Positions 7,542 through 15,563 of a DNA stretch of 30,931 bases are shown in pieces. The translations under genes were made by a program, and so were the position numbers. Positions within the stretch are counted from its first letter, which is position 1; each line of letters begins with the position of its first letter. This DNA is from an uncultured Treponema sp. Lineage in GTDB: Bacteria; Spirochaetota; Spirochaetia; Treponematales; Treponemataceae. Location: assembly GCA_937877515.1 (NCBI GenBank), contig CALFIX010000016.1, forward strand, positions 1 to 30,931. The letters are read 5' to 3'. The notes beneath the pieces are model-generated. The model saw nothing but the letters and a program-made list of their open reading frames with translations, made no database searches and was not told the DNA's origin.

Positions 7542-9000
7542 CAGGAAGATAAAAAGTAAATTTAGCATATTCATTTTCTTTGCTTTCTACTTCTATCTTA
7601 CCACGATGTCCCGTAGCTATTGTTTTTGCTATTGCAAGGCCTAAGCCGTAACCACCTGTAACACGTGCCCGGGAAGTATCTACCCTGTAGAAGCGGTCAA
7701 AAATCTTTTCTAAATCTGCCTCAGAAATACCGTGACCTGTATTGAAAACACTTACATAGCACATTCTGCCTTCTTTGCCGACAGAAACTTTTATGAGAGC
7801 GCCTTTATCTGAATTTTTAAAAGCATTATCAGTAAGAATAATTACCACCTGCTTTATTTTTGTTTCATCTCCTGTAACAGGAATAACATTCTTAGGAATA
7901 TCTATCTCCAGCTTCTTTCCATCTTCGTAAGCAAGGCTTTCAAATGGCAAAATAGAACAGGCAACGGCATCACACAAATCAAATGGAAGCATATTATAGT
8001 TCATACGGCCTGCATCATTTTTTGCAAGATAAAGCAAATCTTTTACAAGCTTACCCATGCGGTCATTTTCTGTTTTGATATACCCGAGCCATTTGTTATC
8101 TGGATATTCTTGTTCTAATACATCTATATTTGCACCTATAACAGCAATTGGAGTCTTTAATTCATGACTTGCATCTGCAATAAACTGCTTCTGCTTTTTA
8201 AACGCTTCTTTTACAGGATTAATTGACCACATTGAAAATAACCAGGCAATTGCAAATGTAATAATTAAGCTAATTGCAAACAAGGCAATGCTCATAATTG
8301 CAAAACGTCTTTCCTGCAAAAGATCTACCTCTCTGTCTAACAAAATTACAAGCCAACCATATTCTTTAGGAGCAATTTTTATACCATAAGTTTTATATGT
8401 ATGTTTTTTTGAAACTCTTAAATCAAATACAACAGAAATAAGCTTTTGTAACTGTTCATCGTCATCATAATCCATTAATTTTGATGCATATTCTATAAAG
8501 TTTCCGTTTTCATCTAAACGAGCTGCACAGTAATTTCTAAAACCTGGACCTGAAGTTCTAAATGGAAAGATTGATGCCAATTTTCTTTTCTTTTCGTGAG
8601 AAATATCGTTTTCTAAATCATTCCGAGAAAATTCGCCCTCATTTCTAAACTCCGGAGGCTCTATGTCTAACATTGAAACAAAATCTTCTTCAGGATTTCC
8701 AAATTCATCAGGTTTTAAGTCCGGCTTAAAGTCAGGTCTTCTAACTAATTTATCTCGCTCCCTGAAAGATTCAAAATCTACATCACTTTCATCCGGCTTA
8801 TCATCAAAATGACGTACATTTTTTCTTACTTCACCATCAGCCATGACAACTAAGGTCATAAAATCTTCTGAACCATGAAAATTTGAAAAATCTAAAAAAA
8901 TATTTAATGAAACAATTAAAAGCGCAAGTATAAAAGCCAATACCAGCATTATACTAAGAGAAAGTTTTACATGGAGTTTCATAAAAACATTTTCTTCCAT
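7528..9000 (-). CDS. Membrane sensor histidine kinase with acidic sensor region
   Basis: 490 residues. TM1 at ~11-33, extracytoplasmic sensor ~34-233, TM2 at ~234-256, HisKA with FIADASHELKTPIAV (His279), then HATPase with TDNAFKNS, GHGIS and GGYGLGLAIA. It is the partner of the OmpR-type regulator just upstream. Residues ~65-130 of the sensor are very rich in Asp, Glu, Pro and Lys, with repeated KPD units (DKPDES, FKPDLKPDE), which suggests a disordered or cation-binding segment; the remainder (~150-230) may be a small folded domain. There is no separate HAMP signature. The ATG at 9000 has AGAGG 5 nt upstream. A hairpin plus T tract separates it from the regulator gene, so its expression is probably reduced. 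The signal is unknown. Confidence 0.9.
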   Translation of the reverse strand: MEENVFMKLHVKLSLSIMLVLAFILALLIVSLNIFLDFSNFHGSEDFMTLVVMADGEVRKNVRHFDDKPDESDVDFESFRERDKLVRRPDFKPDLKPDEFGNPEEDFVSMLDIEPPEFRNEGEFSRNDLENDISHEKKRKLASIFPFRTSGPGFRNYCAARLDENGNFIEYASKLMDYDDDEQLQKLISVVFDLRVSKKHTYKTYGIKIAPKEYGWLVILLDREVDLLQERRFAIMSIALFAISLIITFAIAWLFSMWSINPVKEAFKKQKQFIADASHELKTPIAVIGANIDVLEQEYPDNKWLGYIKTENDRMGKLVKDLLYLAKNDAGRMNYNMLPFDLCDAVACSILPFESLAYEDGKKLEIDIPKNVIPVTGDETKIKQVVIILTDNAFKNSDKGALIKVSVGKEGRMCYVSVFNTGHGISEADLEKIFDRFYRVDTSRARVTGGYGLGLAIAKTIATGHRGKIEVESKENEYAKFTFYLPVDMI

Positions 9001-9013
9001 AATTTCCTCTTAT

Positions 9014-9040
9014 AAAAAAAGCCTGCATATTTCCGCAGGC
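9014..9040 (-). terminator. Terminator-like hairpin between regulator and kinase genes
   Basis: GCCTGC (9021-9026) pairs with GCAGGC (9035-9040) around an 8-nt loop, followed on the minus strand by seven Ts (9020-9014). It lies after the regulator stop and directly before the kinase ribosome site (AGAGG), with no promoter visible between. It probably acts as a partial terminator lowering kinase levels relative to the regulator. Confidence 0.65.
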
Positions 9041-9052
9041 CGTTAAAAAAAA

Positions 9053-9730
9053 TTATTTTCCTTCTTCGAGAGAATAGCCAATACCACGGGCTGTACGGAT
9101 CTGTGCTTTTACCTTAAGTTGTTCCATCTTTTTACGAATAAAGCTAATGTAAACTTCTACATTGTTGTATTCTGCATCGCTGTCGCCACCCCAGATTTTT
9201 TCTATGATACGTTCTTTCTTAATAATCTGATGCGGATTTTCAAAAAGAAGATCTATAATCTGGAATTCTTTAAGGGAAAGCTTTATGGCTTCTCCTCCAA
9301 CTTTCTGAAGTTCACAATTATTCTTGTTAAGAGTAAGATCTCCTAAAGTAATTGTTTCTTCCTTTACATCACCCTTACGGCGAGTTAAGGCCCTAACACG
9401 AGCTAAAAGTTCATCAGTACTAAATGGCTTTGTCATGTAGTCATCTGCACCACAATCAAGCCCCTTAACTTTGTCAGAAATGTCATCCTTTGCGGTAAGC
9501 AAAAGTACAGGTACCTGATTTTTTTCTTCACGCAGAGTTTTAAGAATTGTTATGCCGTCCATTCCGGGAAGCATAATGTCAAGAATGATTGCGTCGTAAA
9601 TACCGCTCTGCGCATACTTAAGTCCTTCCGGGCCCGTATAAACAGCATCTACGCCGTAGCGATTTTTCTGAAAAATTTCTACCAAAGCCTGTGAAAGGCG
9701 GACCTCATCTTCTACTAAAAGTATTCTCAT
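9053..9730 (-). CDS. OmpR/PhoB-family response regulator
   Basis: 225 residues from the chosen ATG at 9730. The receiver domain (1-120) has VEDE at the N-terminus, phospho-acceptor Asp51 in ILDIMLPGMDG, Thr79 (LLLTA) and Lys101 (DDYMTKPF). A winged-helix DNA-binding domain follows at ~128-222, ending with the typical ARGIGYSLE. An in-frame start seven codons earlier (9751) is possible, but MRILLVEDE is the normal beginning of this family. TATAAT lies exactly 7 nt before this ATG, so the mRNA may be leaderless; the -35 is weak. The operon continues to the sensor kinase through a terminator-like hairpin. AT-rich TTAAGA repeats upstream could be its own operator. Confidence 0.93.
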   Translation of the reverse strand: MRILLVEDEVRLSQALVEIFQKNRYGVDAVYTGPEGLKYAQSGIYDAIILDIMLPGMDGITILKTLREEKNQVPVLLLTAKDDISDKVKGLDCGADDYMTKPFSTDELLARVRALTRRKGDVKEETITLGDLTLNKNNCELQKVGGEAIKLSLKEFQIIDLLFENPHQIIKKERIIEKIWGGDSDAEYNNVEVYISFIRKKMEQLKVKAQIRTARGIGYSLEEGK

Positions 9731-9737
9731 ACCTACA

Positions 9738-9743
9738 ATTATA
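9738..9743 (-). promoter_or_regulatory. Possible -10 element of the response regulator gene
   Basis: Consensus TATAAT on the minus strand, 7 nt before the ATG at 9730. No good -35 is seen at 16-18 nt (AAGATT at best). If used, the transcript starts at or next to the ATG. A regulator-dependent promoter could explain the poor -35. Confidence 0.35.
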
Positions 9744-9790
9744 TAACACATTCAATAAGAAATCTTAAAATTTTATAATTTTCTGTTATA

Positions 9791-9830
9791 TTTTTAAGAA
9801 TTCTTTGTTATTTTGGAGTTTTTTTTAAGA
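9791..9830 (+). repeat. Direct TTTTTAAGA repeats upstream of the regulator gene
   Basis: TTTTTAAGA occurs at 9791-9799 and 9822-9830, 31 bp apart (about three helical turns), and a reverse copy CTTAAAA lies near 9764. Each TTTTTAAGA is preceded at variable distance by TGTTAT (9784 and 9806). Tandem half-sites on one DNA face are typical of OmpR-family operators, but the region is AT-rich and this may be chance. Confidence 0.25.
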
Positions 9831-9867
9831 TTTTATCGAAAGTTATCAGTTTCTTTTTGAATTCAGC

Positions 9868-10362
9868 TTACACAAGCTTAAAAAGTTGCTCTATTTGATT
9901 TTGTCTAACCATCATTACAGAACAATGAGCTGAGCCTATGATTTCGCTGTTTTGGGCACTTACAACATCCTTTTTGTTAGAAAAAATAGCTTCACTTGTA
10001 CTTCCACCAAGCAAAATGACATCAGCCTTAAACTCGTCTGCTGCAGTAATTATTTCTGACCAGACAGCACCCTTCCTTAATTCTGTTTCTATTTTTATTT
10101 CCTTTGATTTTGCAAGCTCAGAAGCATAGCGTAAATTTCTTTCGCCATCACCAAGCAGATGATTTTGAAGCTCTTCGCCTTCATCTTTTACAACAAATTT
10201 ACTTATGGTAAGCTGTTTGATTGTTACGGTATCTACAACAAAAACTATTTTTACCTGACACTTAAATTGCTTTGCCATAATAAGAGCGTACATTACAGCA
10301 TGGAGAGAAGATTCAGAACCGTTATAAGCTACTAATACTTTTTGAAACAAAGGTTTTATCAT
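9868..10362 (-). CDS. Universal stress protein (UspA) domain protein
   Basis: 164-residue single Usp domain: start KVLVAYNGSESSLHAVMYAL, centre ADVILLGG, end GSAHCSVMMVR, as in UspA-type alpha/beta proteins. The usual ATP-binding pattern G-x2-G-x9-G(S/T) is altered: LLGGSTSEAIFSN lacks the second glycine spacing, though the terminal GS is kept. ATP binding is therefore uncertain. An AGGAG site lies just before the ATG. It starts 50 bp after the V-ATPase subunit D gene with no terminator seen between, so it is probably the last gene of that operon. A role in energy or stress sensing linked to the ATPase is inference only. Confidence 0.8.
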   Translation of the reverse strand: MIKPLFQKVLVAYNGSESSLHAVMYALIMAKQFKCQVKIVFVVDTVTIKQLTISKFVVKDEGEELQNHLLGDGERNLRYASELAKSKEIKIETELRKGAVWSEIITAADEFKADVILLGGSTSEAIFSNKKDVVSAQNSEIIGSAHCSVMMVRQNQIEQLFKLV

Positions 10363-10412
10363 TTTTTTCTCCTACAATTTATTATAAATGTCTGACGACA
10401 TCTTTTAAAAAG

Positions 10413-11036
10413 CTATTTTTTTTCCTGTCGGGCTTTTAGAGATTTTAAAACAAAGACGTTATCTCTTTCCCTTTCCTCTAAAACACTTTCTATGTACTTA
10501 ACAGTTTCTTTTGCCTGGGGAATTATTGTTTTATCCAATGCATTTACCCTGCGCTGAGTTTTCTTTACTTCCATTGCAAGACGCCAGACAATCGTGCGGA
10601 TACTTGCCATCTGAGTAAGAAGGGAAAGAAGTTCAAAAAAATCAGCCATTACTTCATCGCTGTCCGGGAAAGTTCCCAGAAAAGAAGAAAAAAGCTGTCT
10701 TTCCGGAAGCTCTACATCAAAAGTTGTAAAACTCATTCCACCTATAACAACAGGCTTTTGTGTAATTTCAAAGCTATAATCCACAGCATGTGCAATACGT
10801 TCTACACGATCCCCGCCGACTGTTAAAAGCATTGTCTTTAATGCAGGATAAGCTTTATCAATGCACTTGTCGATTTTTGCCTCTAAAAGCTTTACGCGCT
10901 CCACCATCTTCATTAGTTCCATAACCAGGATTTCCCTTTTCTGTTCCAAAAGCTCATAGCCCTGGACGCTTACGCTAAGCTGTTCTTTTACAGAAAGGAG
11001 ATTAGATTTTGTTGGAGCAACGTTTAACTTTGCCAT
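10413..11036 (-). CDS. atpD: V/A-type ATPase subunit D (central rotor shaft)
   Basis: 207 residues, typical for subunit D, the coiled-coil shaft turning inside the A3B3 head. The N-terminal MAKLNVAPTKSNLL and the long N- and C-terminal helices rich in Lys, Glu and Leu are characteristic, including LAMEVKKTQRRVNALDK near 153-170. It lies 4 bp after the subunit B stop and is the last ATPase gene of the cluster; A-B-D order is standard for this family. It should bind subunit F and subunit C to pass torque to the membrane ring. No anomalies. Confidence 0.92.
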   Translation of the reverse strand: MAKLNVAPTKSNLLSVKEQLSVSVQGYELLEQKREILVMELMKMVERVKLLEAKIDKCIDKAYPALKTMLLTVGGDRVERIAHAVDYSFEITQKPVVIGGMSFTTFDVELPERQLFSSFLGTFPDSDEVMADFFELLSLLTQMASIRTIVWRLAMEVKKTQRRVNALDKTIIPQAKETVKYIESVLEERERDNVFVLKSLKARQEKK

Positions 11037-11040
11037 AAGC

Positions 11041-12426
11041 TTACAGAGCCTCTCTAGCAGGAAGATACTTATCTAAAAGTTCATCCTTAATACGATAAAG
11101 TTCTTCACGAGGAAGTATACTTAAAATTTCCCACCCCAGGTTTAACGTATCTTCAATTGAGCGGTCTTCAAATTCTCCTTGAGTAAAGAAACGTTTTTCA
11201 AGTTCATCACCGAACCTTAAATATTTTTTATCCAGGTCGCTTAATTCTTCTTCGCCAATAATTGAAGCAAGATTTCTTATAGACTGAACTTTTGAATAAC
11301 TTGCAAATAACTGACTTGAAACAGATGCATGGTCATCACGAGTCATTCCCTTTCCGATACCATCCTTCATAAGGCGGCTCAAGCTGGGTAAAACACTGAC
11401 AGGAGGGTACATTCCCTTCTGGCTTAACTCGCGTCCAAGAACAATCTGACCTTCTGTAATGTAACCTGTCAAGTCAGGAATCGGATGAGAAATATCATCA
11501 TTAGGCATTGTAAGAATTGGAATCTGAGTAATACTTCCTGTTGAACCTTGAACCTTGCCGGCTCTTTCATAAAGTTCTGCAAGATTGGAATAAAGATAAC
11601 CCGGGTAACCTTTTCTTCCGGGAACTTCTCCTCGAGTCGTAGAAATTTCCCGCAACGCCTCACAATAGTTTGTCATGTCTGTCATTACGACAAGTACGTG
11701 CATATTGCACTCAAAGGCTAGATATTCTGCCGCAGTAAGTGCACAGCGAGGAGTAATGATACGCTCAATGGAAGGAGAATCTGCAAGGCTCTGAAACATT
11801 ACAACTTTGCTTAAAACACCGGAATCTTCAAAAGTATTTTTAAAGAACTGTGCAACGTCATATTTTATACCCATGCCTGCAAAAACCATGACAAACTCTT
11901 CGTCACTGTTACGGATTTTTGCCTGACGGATAATCTGAGCGGCGAGACGATTGTGACTTAAGCCGTTTCCAGAAAAGATTGGAAGCTTTTGCCCGCGAAT
12001 CAATGTATTCATTCCGTCTATTGAAGAAATACCAGTCTGAATAAAGTCGCGCGGATAAACGCGTGCATAAGGATTCATTGGAGAACCGTTTACATTTACT
12101 TTTTTGCTGGAAATAATTTCCGGATAACCGTCAACAGCTTCTCCAAGACCATTAAAAATACGACCTAAAAGCCCCTTTCCTACCTTTAATTCCATAGGTT
12201 TATCTAAAAACTCTACGGTAGTGTCAGAAAGATCAAGGCCTGTTGTACTTCCAAATACCTGAACTACAGCATATTCTTCGTTTATGTCTATAATGCGTCC
12301 CGTCTTTTTTTCGCCGTTTTTATCACGCACATATACAACTTCATCATAAAAAGAATCCGGTGTGCGGCGAACAACAACTATAGGACCATCTATCTGTGTA
12401 AGACCTTTGTATTCAATACCTTTCAT
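11041..12426 (-). CDS. atpB: V/A-type ATPase subunit B (non-catalytic)
   Basis: 461 residues, standard length. Features include GLLGRIFNGLGEAVDG, YPRDFIQTGISSIDGMNTL, the degenerate nucleotide site GQKLPIFSGNGLSHN in place of a P-loop, and TRGEVPGRKGYPGYLYSNLAELYERAG. It alternates with subunit A in the cytoplasmic head. The start overlaps the subunit A stop by 4 bp (ATGA), indicating translational coupling and matching the equal stoichiometry of A and B. AGGAT lies near the start. Confidence 0.95.
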   Translation of the reverse strand: MKGIEYKGLTQIDGPIVVVRRTPDSFYDEVVYVRDKNGEKKTGRIIDINEEYAVVQVFGSTTGLDLSDTTVEFLDKPMELKVGKGLLGRIFNGLGEAVDGYPEIISSKKVNVNGSPMNPYARVYPRDFIQTGISSIDGMNTLIRGQKLPIFSGNGLSHNRLAAQIIRQAKIRNSDEEFVMVFAGMGIKYDVAQFFKNTFEDSGVLSKVVMFQSLADSPSIERIITPRCALTAAEYLAFECNMHVLVVMTDMTNYCEALREISTTRGEVPGRKGYPGYLYSNLAELYERAGKVQGSTGSITQIPILTMPNDDISHPIPDLTGYITEGQIVLGRELSQKGMYPPVSVLPSLSRLMKDGIGKGMTRDDHASVSSQLFASYSKVQSIRNLASIIGEEELSDLDKKYLRFGDELEKRFFTQGEFEDRSIEDTLNLGWEILSILPREELYRIKDELLDKYLPAREAL

Positions 12427-14192
12427 AATGAATCCTTGCGGTACAACCGCTCCAATGAACCAAACTCTTCTTCCATACGGCTTTCTATATTTTTCAGCGG
12501 AGAAAGGTTGTCATTTGGCACACTGCTTTTTGCGCGAACAATTTCGCTTCTTACATCAAGAGCCATGACTTTGATTAAAGGGCATCCTTTTTTTATTACG
12601 TCCAGAGCCTTTGTGTAAAAGCTCATAATCAAAAGCAAAAGCTGAATCTGCTTTTCAGGCACAGAATACTGGTCAACATCATCAAACGCACTCTGCTGCA
12701 AAAAGCCATTCTTTATCATTTCTGCGACAGTTAGAATCAAGCGGTCACTGTCTGGAAGGGCATCTGCTCCAATCAAACGGACAATCTGCTCCAGGTGCTG
12801 CTCTTTCTTTAAGAGGTCTAAGGCTTCCTGCCGGACTGTTGCCCAGCGCGGGTCAAATTTGTCCCACCAGACCTTAACTTCTTCTGCATATTCAGAATAA
12901 CTGTCTATCCAGCCGATTGCAGGATAATGACGGGCATTTGCAAGTTCTCTTTCAAGCGCCCAGAAACATCTTATAAAGCGTTTTGTGTGTTGAGTAACAG
13001 GCTCTGAAAAGTCTCCGCCCGGAGGAGAAACCGCACCGATTACGGAAACAGAGCCTTCCTTTTCACATAAAGTGTTTACGCGTCCGGCACGCTCATAAAA
13101 CTCAGCAAGGCGGGTCGGTAAATATGCAGGGAAGCCTTCCTCAGCAGGCATTTCTTCCATACGGCCGGAAAGCTCACGGAGTGCTTCTGCCCAGCGGCTT
13201 GTTGAGTCTGCCATAATTGCAACATGAAGACCCATGTCACGATAGTATTCTGCAAGAGTAATTCCTGCATAAAGGGAAACCTCACGAGCGGCAACAGGCA
13301 TATTGGAAGTGTTTGCAATCAAGATTGTTCGCTCCATAAGGGAGCGATTTGTTCTTGGGTCAATAAGGTTAGGAAACTCCGTAAGAACGTCCGTCATCTC
13401 GTTTCCGCGTTCGCCGCAACCGATGTAAACAATTAAATCTGCATCACACCACTTTGCAATGGCATGCTGAGTCATTGTTTTTCCGGTACCAAAACCTCCC
13501 GGGATTGCAGCCGTTCCGCCCTTGGAAAGTGGGAAGAATACATCGATTACCCTCTGACCTGTTACTAGAGGTTCTGTTACTTCAAGCTTTTGTGCAAAAG
13601 GACGAGGTTTACGTACAGGCCAATACTGACTCATACAGATTTTTTCATCCTTGTCTGTTACAGCAATAACTTCATCAACGGTGTAGCTGCCTTTTCCTCT
13701 ATAACTTTTTAATTTTTTTCCGCGCACCAAAGGAGGAACCATTATCTTATGAACAATTGAGCCGGTTTCCTTTACTTCGCCAAGCACCATGCCGGGGCTT
13801 ATTTCAGAACCTTCCTGAATACCTTCTAGGGGAACAAAGTCCCACTTCTTTTTGCTGTCAATGGGTTCTGTTCTCTGTCCTGGTAAAAGAAATGCTCCGC
13901 CACTTTCAAACATATCTTTTAGAGGCCGCTGTATGCCGTCATAAATCATGCCGACAAGACCAGGACCTAACTTTAGGGAAAGAGGACGCTCGTTACTTAC
14001 AACAGTTTCGCCAACATGCATACCGGAGTTATCTTCGTAAACTTCTATGGTAGCCTTACCCTTATCCTGTCTGATAATCTCGCCAATAAGCTTTTGATTT
14101 CCTACGTCTACAACGTCATAAAGACCACAGCCTTCAAGTCCTTCTGCATAAACAATCGGACCTGAAATACGGGTTATCTTACCGGTAATCAT
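12423..14192 (-). CDS. atpA: V/A-type ATPase catalytic subunit A
   Basis: 589 residues, the catalytic head subunit. The Walker A loop GGFGTGKT is at 232-239. The A-type non-homologous insert lies at ~110-190. IGCGERGNEMTDVL and MADSTSRWAEALRELSGRMEEMPAEEG follow, with the catalytic Glu in GERGNE. It hydrolyses or makes ATP coupled to H+ or Na+ movement through I and K. It overlaps subunit E upstream and subunit B downstream by 4 bp each (ATGA). The P-loop reads GGFGTGKT where GPFGSGKT is the more usual form, a conservative change. Confidence 0.96.
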   Translation of the reverse strand: MITGKITRISGPIVYAEGLEGCGLYDVVDVGNQKLIGEIIRQDKGKATIEVYEDNSGMHVGETVVSNERPLSLKLGPGLVGMIYDGIQRPLKDMFESGGAFLLPGQRTEPIDSKKKWDFVPLEGIQEGSEISPGMVLGEVKETGSIVHKIMVPPLVRGKKLKSYRGKGSYTVDEVIAVTDKDEKICMSQYWPVRKPRPFAQKLEVTEPLVTGQRVIDVFFPLSKGGTAAIPGGFGTGKTMTQHAIAKWCDADLIVYIGCGERGNEMTDVLTEFPNLIDPRTNRSLMERTILIANTSNMPVAAREVSLYAGITLAEYYRDMGLHVAIMADSTSRWAEALRELSGRMEEMPAEEGFPAYLPTRLAEFYERAGRVNTLCEKEGSVSVIGAVSPPGGDFSEPVTQHTKRFIRCFWALERELANARHYPAIGWIDSYSEYAEEVKVWWDKFDPRWATVRQEALDLLKKEQHLEQIVRLIGADALPDSDRLILTVAEMIKNGFLQQSAFDDVDQYSVPEKQIQLLLLIMSFYTKALDVIKKGCPLIKVMALDVRSEIVRAKSSVPNDNLSPLKNIESRMEEEFGSLERLYRKDSL

Positions 14193-14824
14193 TCTGGTAA
14201 CCTCCCGCCAAACAGAGCAAAAGAAAGCTCTCTAGAATTTTTATCAAGAACATCTTTTACTTTTTCATCCAATGTAAAACGACAAGTAACAGATGAATCT
14301 TCTGAAACCAAAAATACGCCTTCATGAAATTTTAAAAGCGGAACATATTCTGCATTAAAGGACTCATCAGCCTCTTCACAGGAAACAAGAGAAGCTTTTA
14401 GAACAGTCTTTAACATGTCGCCGGCTTTTTTTAAGCTTATACCAGAAACATAGGCTTTAAACCTTTTGTCACCAAGCTCTGTCTGGGCAGCCTTTAACAT
14501 AGATTCAATAACTGAAAGACGTCTGTCTTCTCCAATAGAATCTAAATAAGAATTTATGGCTTCCAGCATAGAATCATTTATATATGTAACAAGATACCTC
14601 TGCTTTTCTAATGGCAGGGAGGCATTTGATTTTTTTTCCTGAGTTAATAATTTTTCTTTCAAAGTCTTTTCTGCTTTTGCCCTTTCTTCTGCAACACGAC
14701 TAGAAACTGAGCTTAAAATTTCTTTAGACTTTTCTTCTGCCTGAGAAAGAATTTTTTCTGCTTTTTTACGAGCATCTTCGCGAATTTCCTTATCAAGCAC
14801 TTCTGTAGAACGTAATTCTTCCAT
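14189..14824 (-). CDS. atpE: V/A-type ATPase subunit E (peripheral stalk)
   Basis: 211 residues. The N-terminal half (~1-95) is a charged coiled coil (REDARKKAEKILSQAEEKSKE) and the C-terminal half is a globular domain. That is the design of the peripheral-stalk subunit E, which pairs with the small coiled-coil subunit encoded at the start of the ATPase cluster. Sequence similarity in this family is low, so length, coiled coil and position carry the call. The 4-bp overlap with subunit A supports co-translation. It lies 17 bp after subunit F. Confidence 0.82.
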   Translation of the reverse strand: MEELRSTEVLDKEIREDARKKAEKILSQAEEKSKEILSSVSSRVAEERAKAEKTLKEKLLTQEKKSNASLPLEKQRYLVTYINDSMLEAINSYLDSIGEDRRLSVIESMLKAAQTELGDKRFKAYVSGISLKKAGDMLKTVLKASLVSCEEADESFNAEYVPLLKFHEGVFLVSEDSSVTCRFTLDEKVKDVLDKNSRELSFALFGGRLPE

Positions 14825-14841
14825 GTGTTAGTCTTCCATAC

Positions 14842-15174
14842 TTAAACCTGAATACCCACAGCCTCACGAATTGCATCCGTAAGGGTACGGCGTCCTTCTA
14901 TATGACCATGAAGTCCAGGAATTTCTACGATAAGCGGAGAAGCTCCTGTCATCTGGTGATCGAGCACTTCCTTAGAAAGCATGTCCGAAACATCTTCCGT
15001 CAGAATGAGAATTTTTGGTTTTTCATCTGCACTAGAGAGAACAGAAGAAGAGATACCTGTTACACGGTTAAAAGCATCTAAAGCTTCCTGCCTGTTAGAC
15101 ACAGCAACTCCAGAAACTCCAGAAAGCTTAAAACCTAAAACAAGCTCTCTTTCTCCAATTACAAAATACTCCAA
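14842..15174 (-). CDS. atpF: V/A-type ATPase subunit F (rotor tip)
   Basis: 110 residues, the usual size of subunit F, a small Rossmann-like protein bound to shaft subunit D. It begins EYFVIGERELVLGFKLSGV, as family members do, and contains KILILTEDVSDML and PLIVEIPG. It is 15 bp after subunit K and 17 bp before subunit E. In Thermus- and Enterococcus-type operons F normally follows E and C, so its place before E is a local rearrangement. Confidence 0.88.
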   Translation of the reverse strand: MEYFVIGERELVLGFKLSGVSGVAVSNRQEALDAFNRVTGISSSVLSSADEKPKILILTEDVSDMLSKEVLDHQMTGASPLIVEIPGLHGHIEGRRTLTDAIREAVGIQV

Positions 15175-15189
15175 AGCTTTTAGCCTTTC

Positions 15190-15537
15190 TTACATGATTA
15201 TAATGAACAAAGCTACCAGAAAGCCCCAGAGACAGATACCTTCCGCAAGACCTACAAATGGAATTGCCTTACCGGAAAGTTCTGCGTTTTCGCTCATAGC
15301 ACCCATAGCAGCAGCACCAATCTTACCTACGGCTGAACCACCACCGATACAGGCAATACCTACAGCTAAAGCAGCTGCAATGTACTTTACTGCAGAACCT
15401 AAGCCAGAATCTGTAGTACCAGCAGCTTCTACAGTCTGTTCTTCTTCGCTAGCAGAAGATGCCGCTTCCTGTGCAAAAAGACATGAAGCGCCTAAAACCA
15501 TCATAAATGCAAAAATTGCCCAAATTTTTTTGTTCAT
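15190..15537 (-). CDS. atpK: V/A-type ATPase subunit K (membrane ring proteolipid)
   Basis: 115 residues. An N-terminal signal-peptide-like segment (KKIWAIFAFMMVLGAS, cleavage after CLFA-Q likely) and an acidic Ser/Glu-rich stretch (~24-45) precede two membrane helices (~50-81 and ~91-115). The ion-carrying glutamate is Glu99 in FVGLAEGICLWG. A two-helix ring subunit with a signal-like leader resembles, from memory, the Thermus type rather than the four-helix Enterococcus NtpK. The residue after Glu is Gly, not the Ser/Thr often found in Na+ rings, and no matching Gln is seen in helix 1. That hints at H+ coupling but does not prove it. CGAGGAG lies before the start. Confidence 0.93.
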   Translation of the reverse strand: MNKKIWAIFAFMMVLGASCLFAQEAASSASEEEQTVEAAGTTDSGLGSAVKYIAAALAVGIACIGGGSAVGKIGAAAMGAMSENAELSGKAIPFVGLAEGICLWGFLVALFIIIM

Positions 15538-15563
15538 AAGAAACTCCTCGTTCTTAAAAATTT

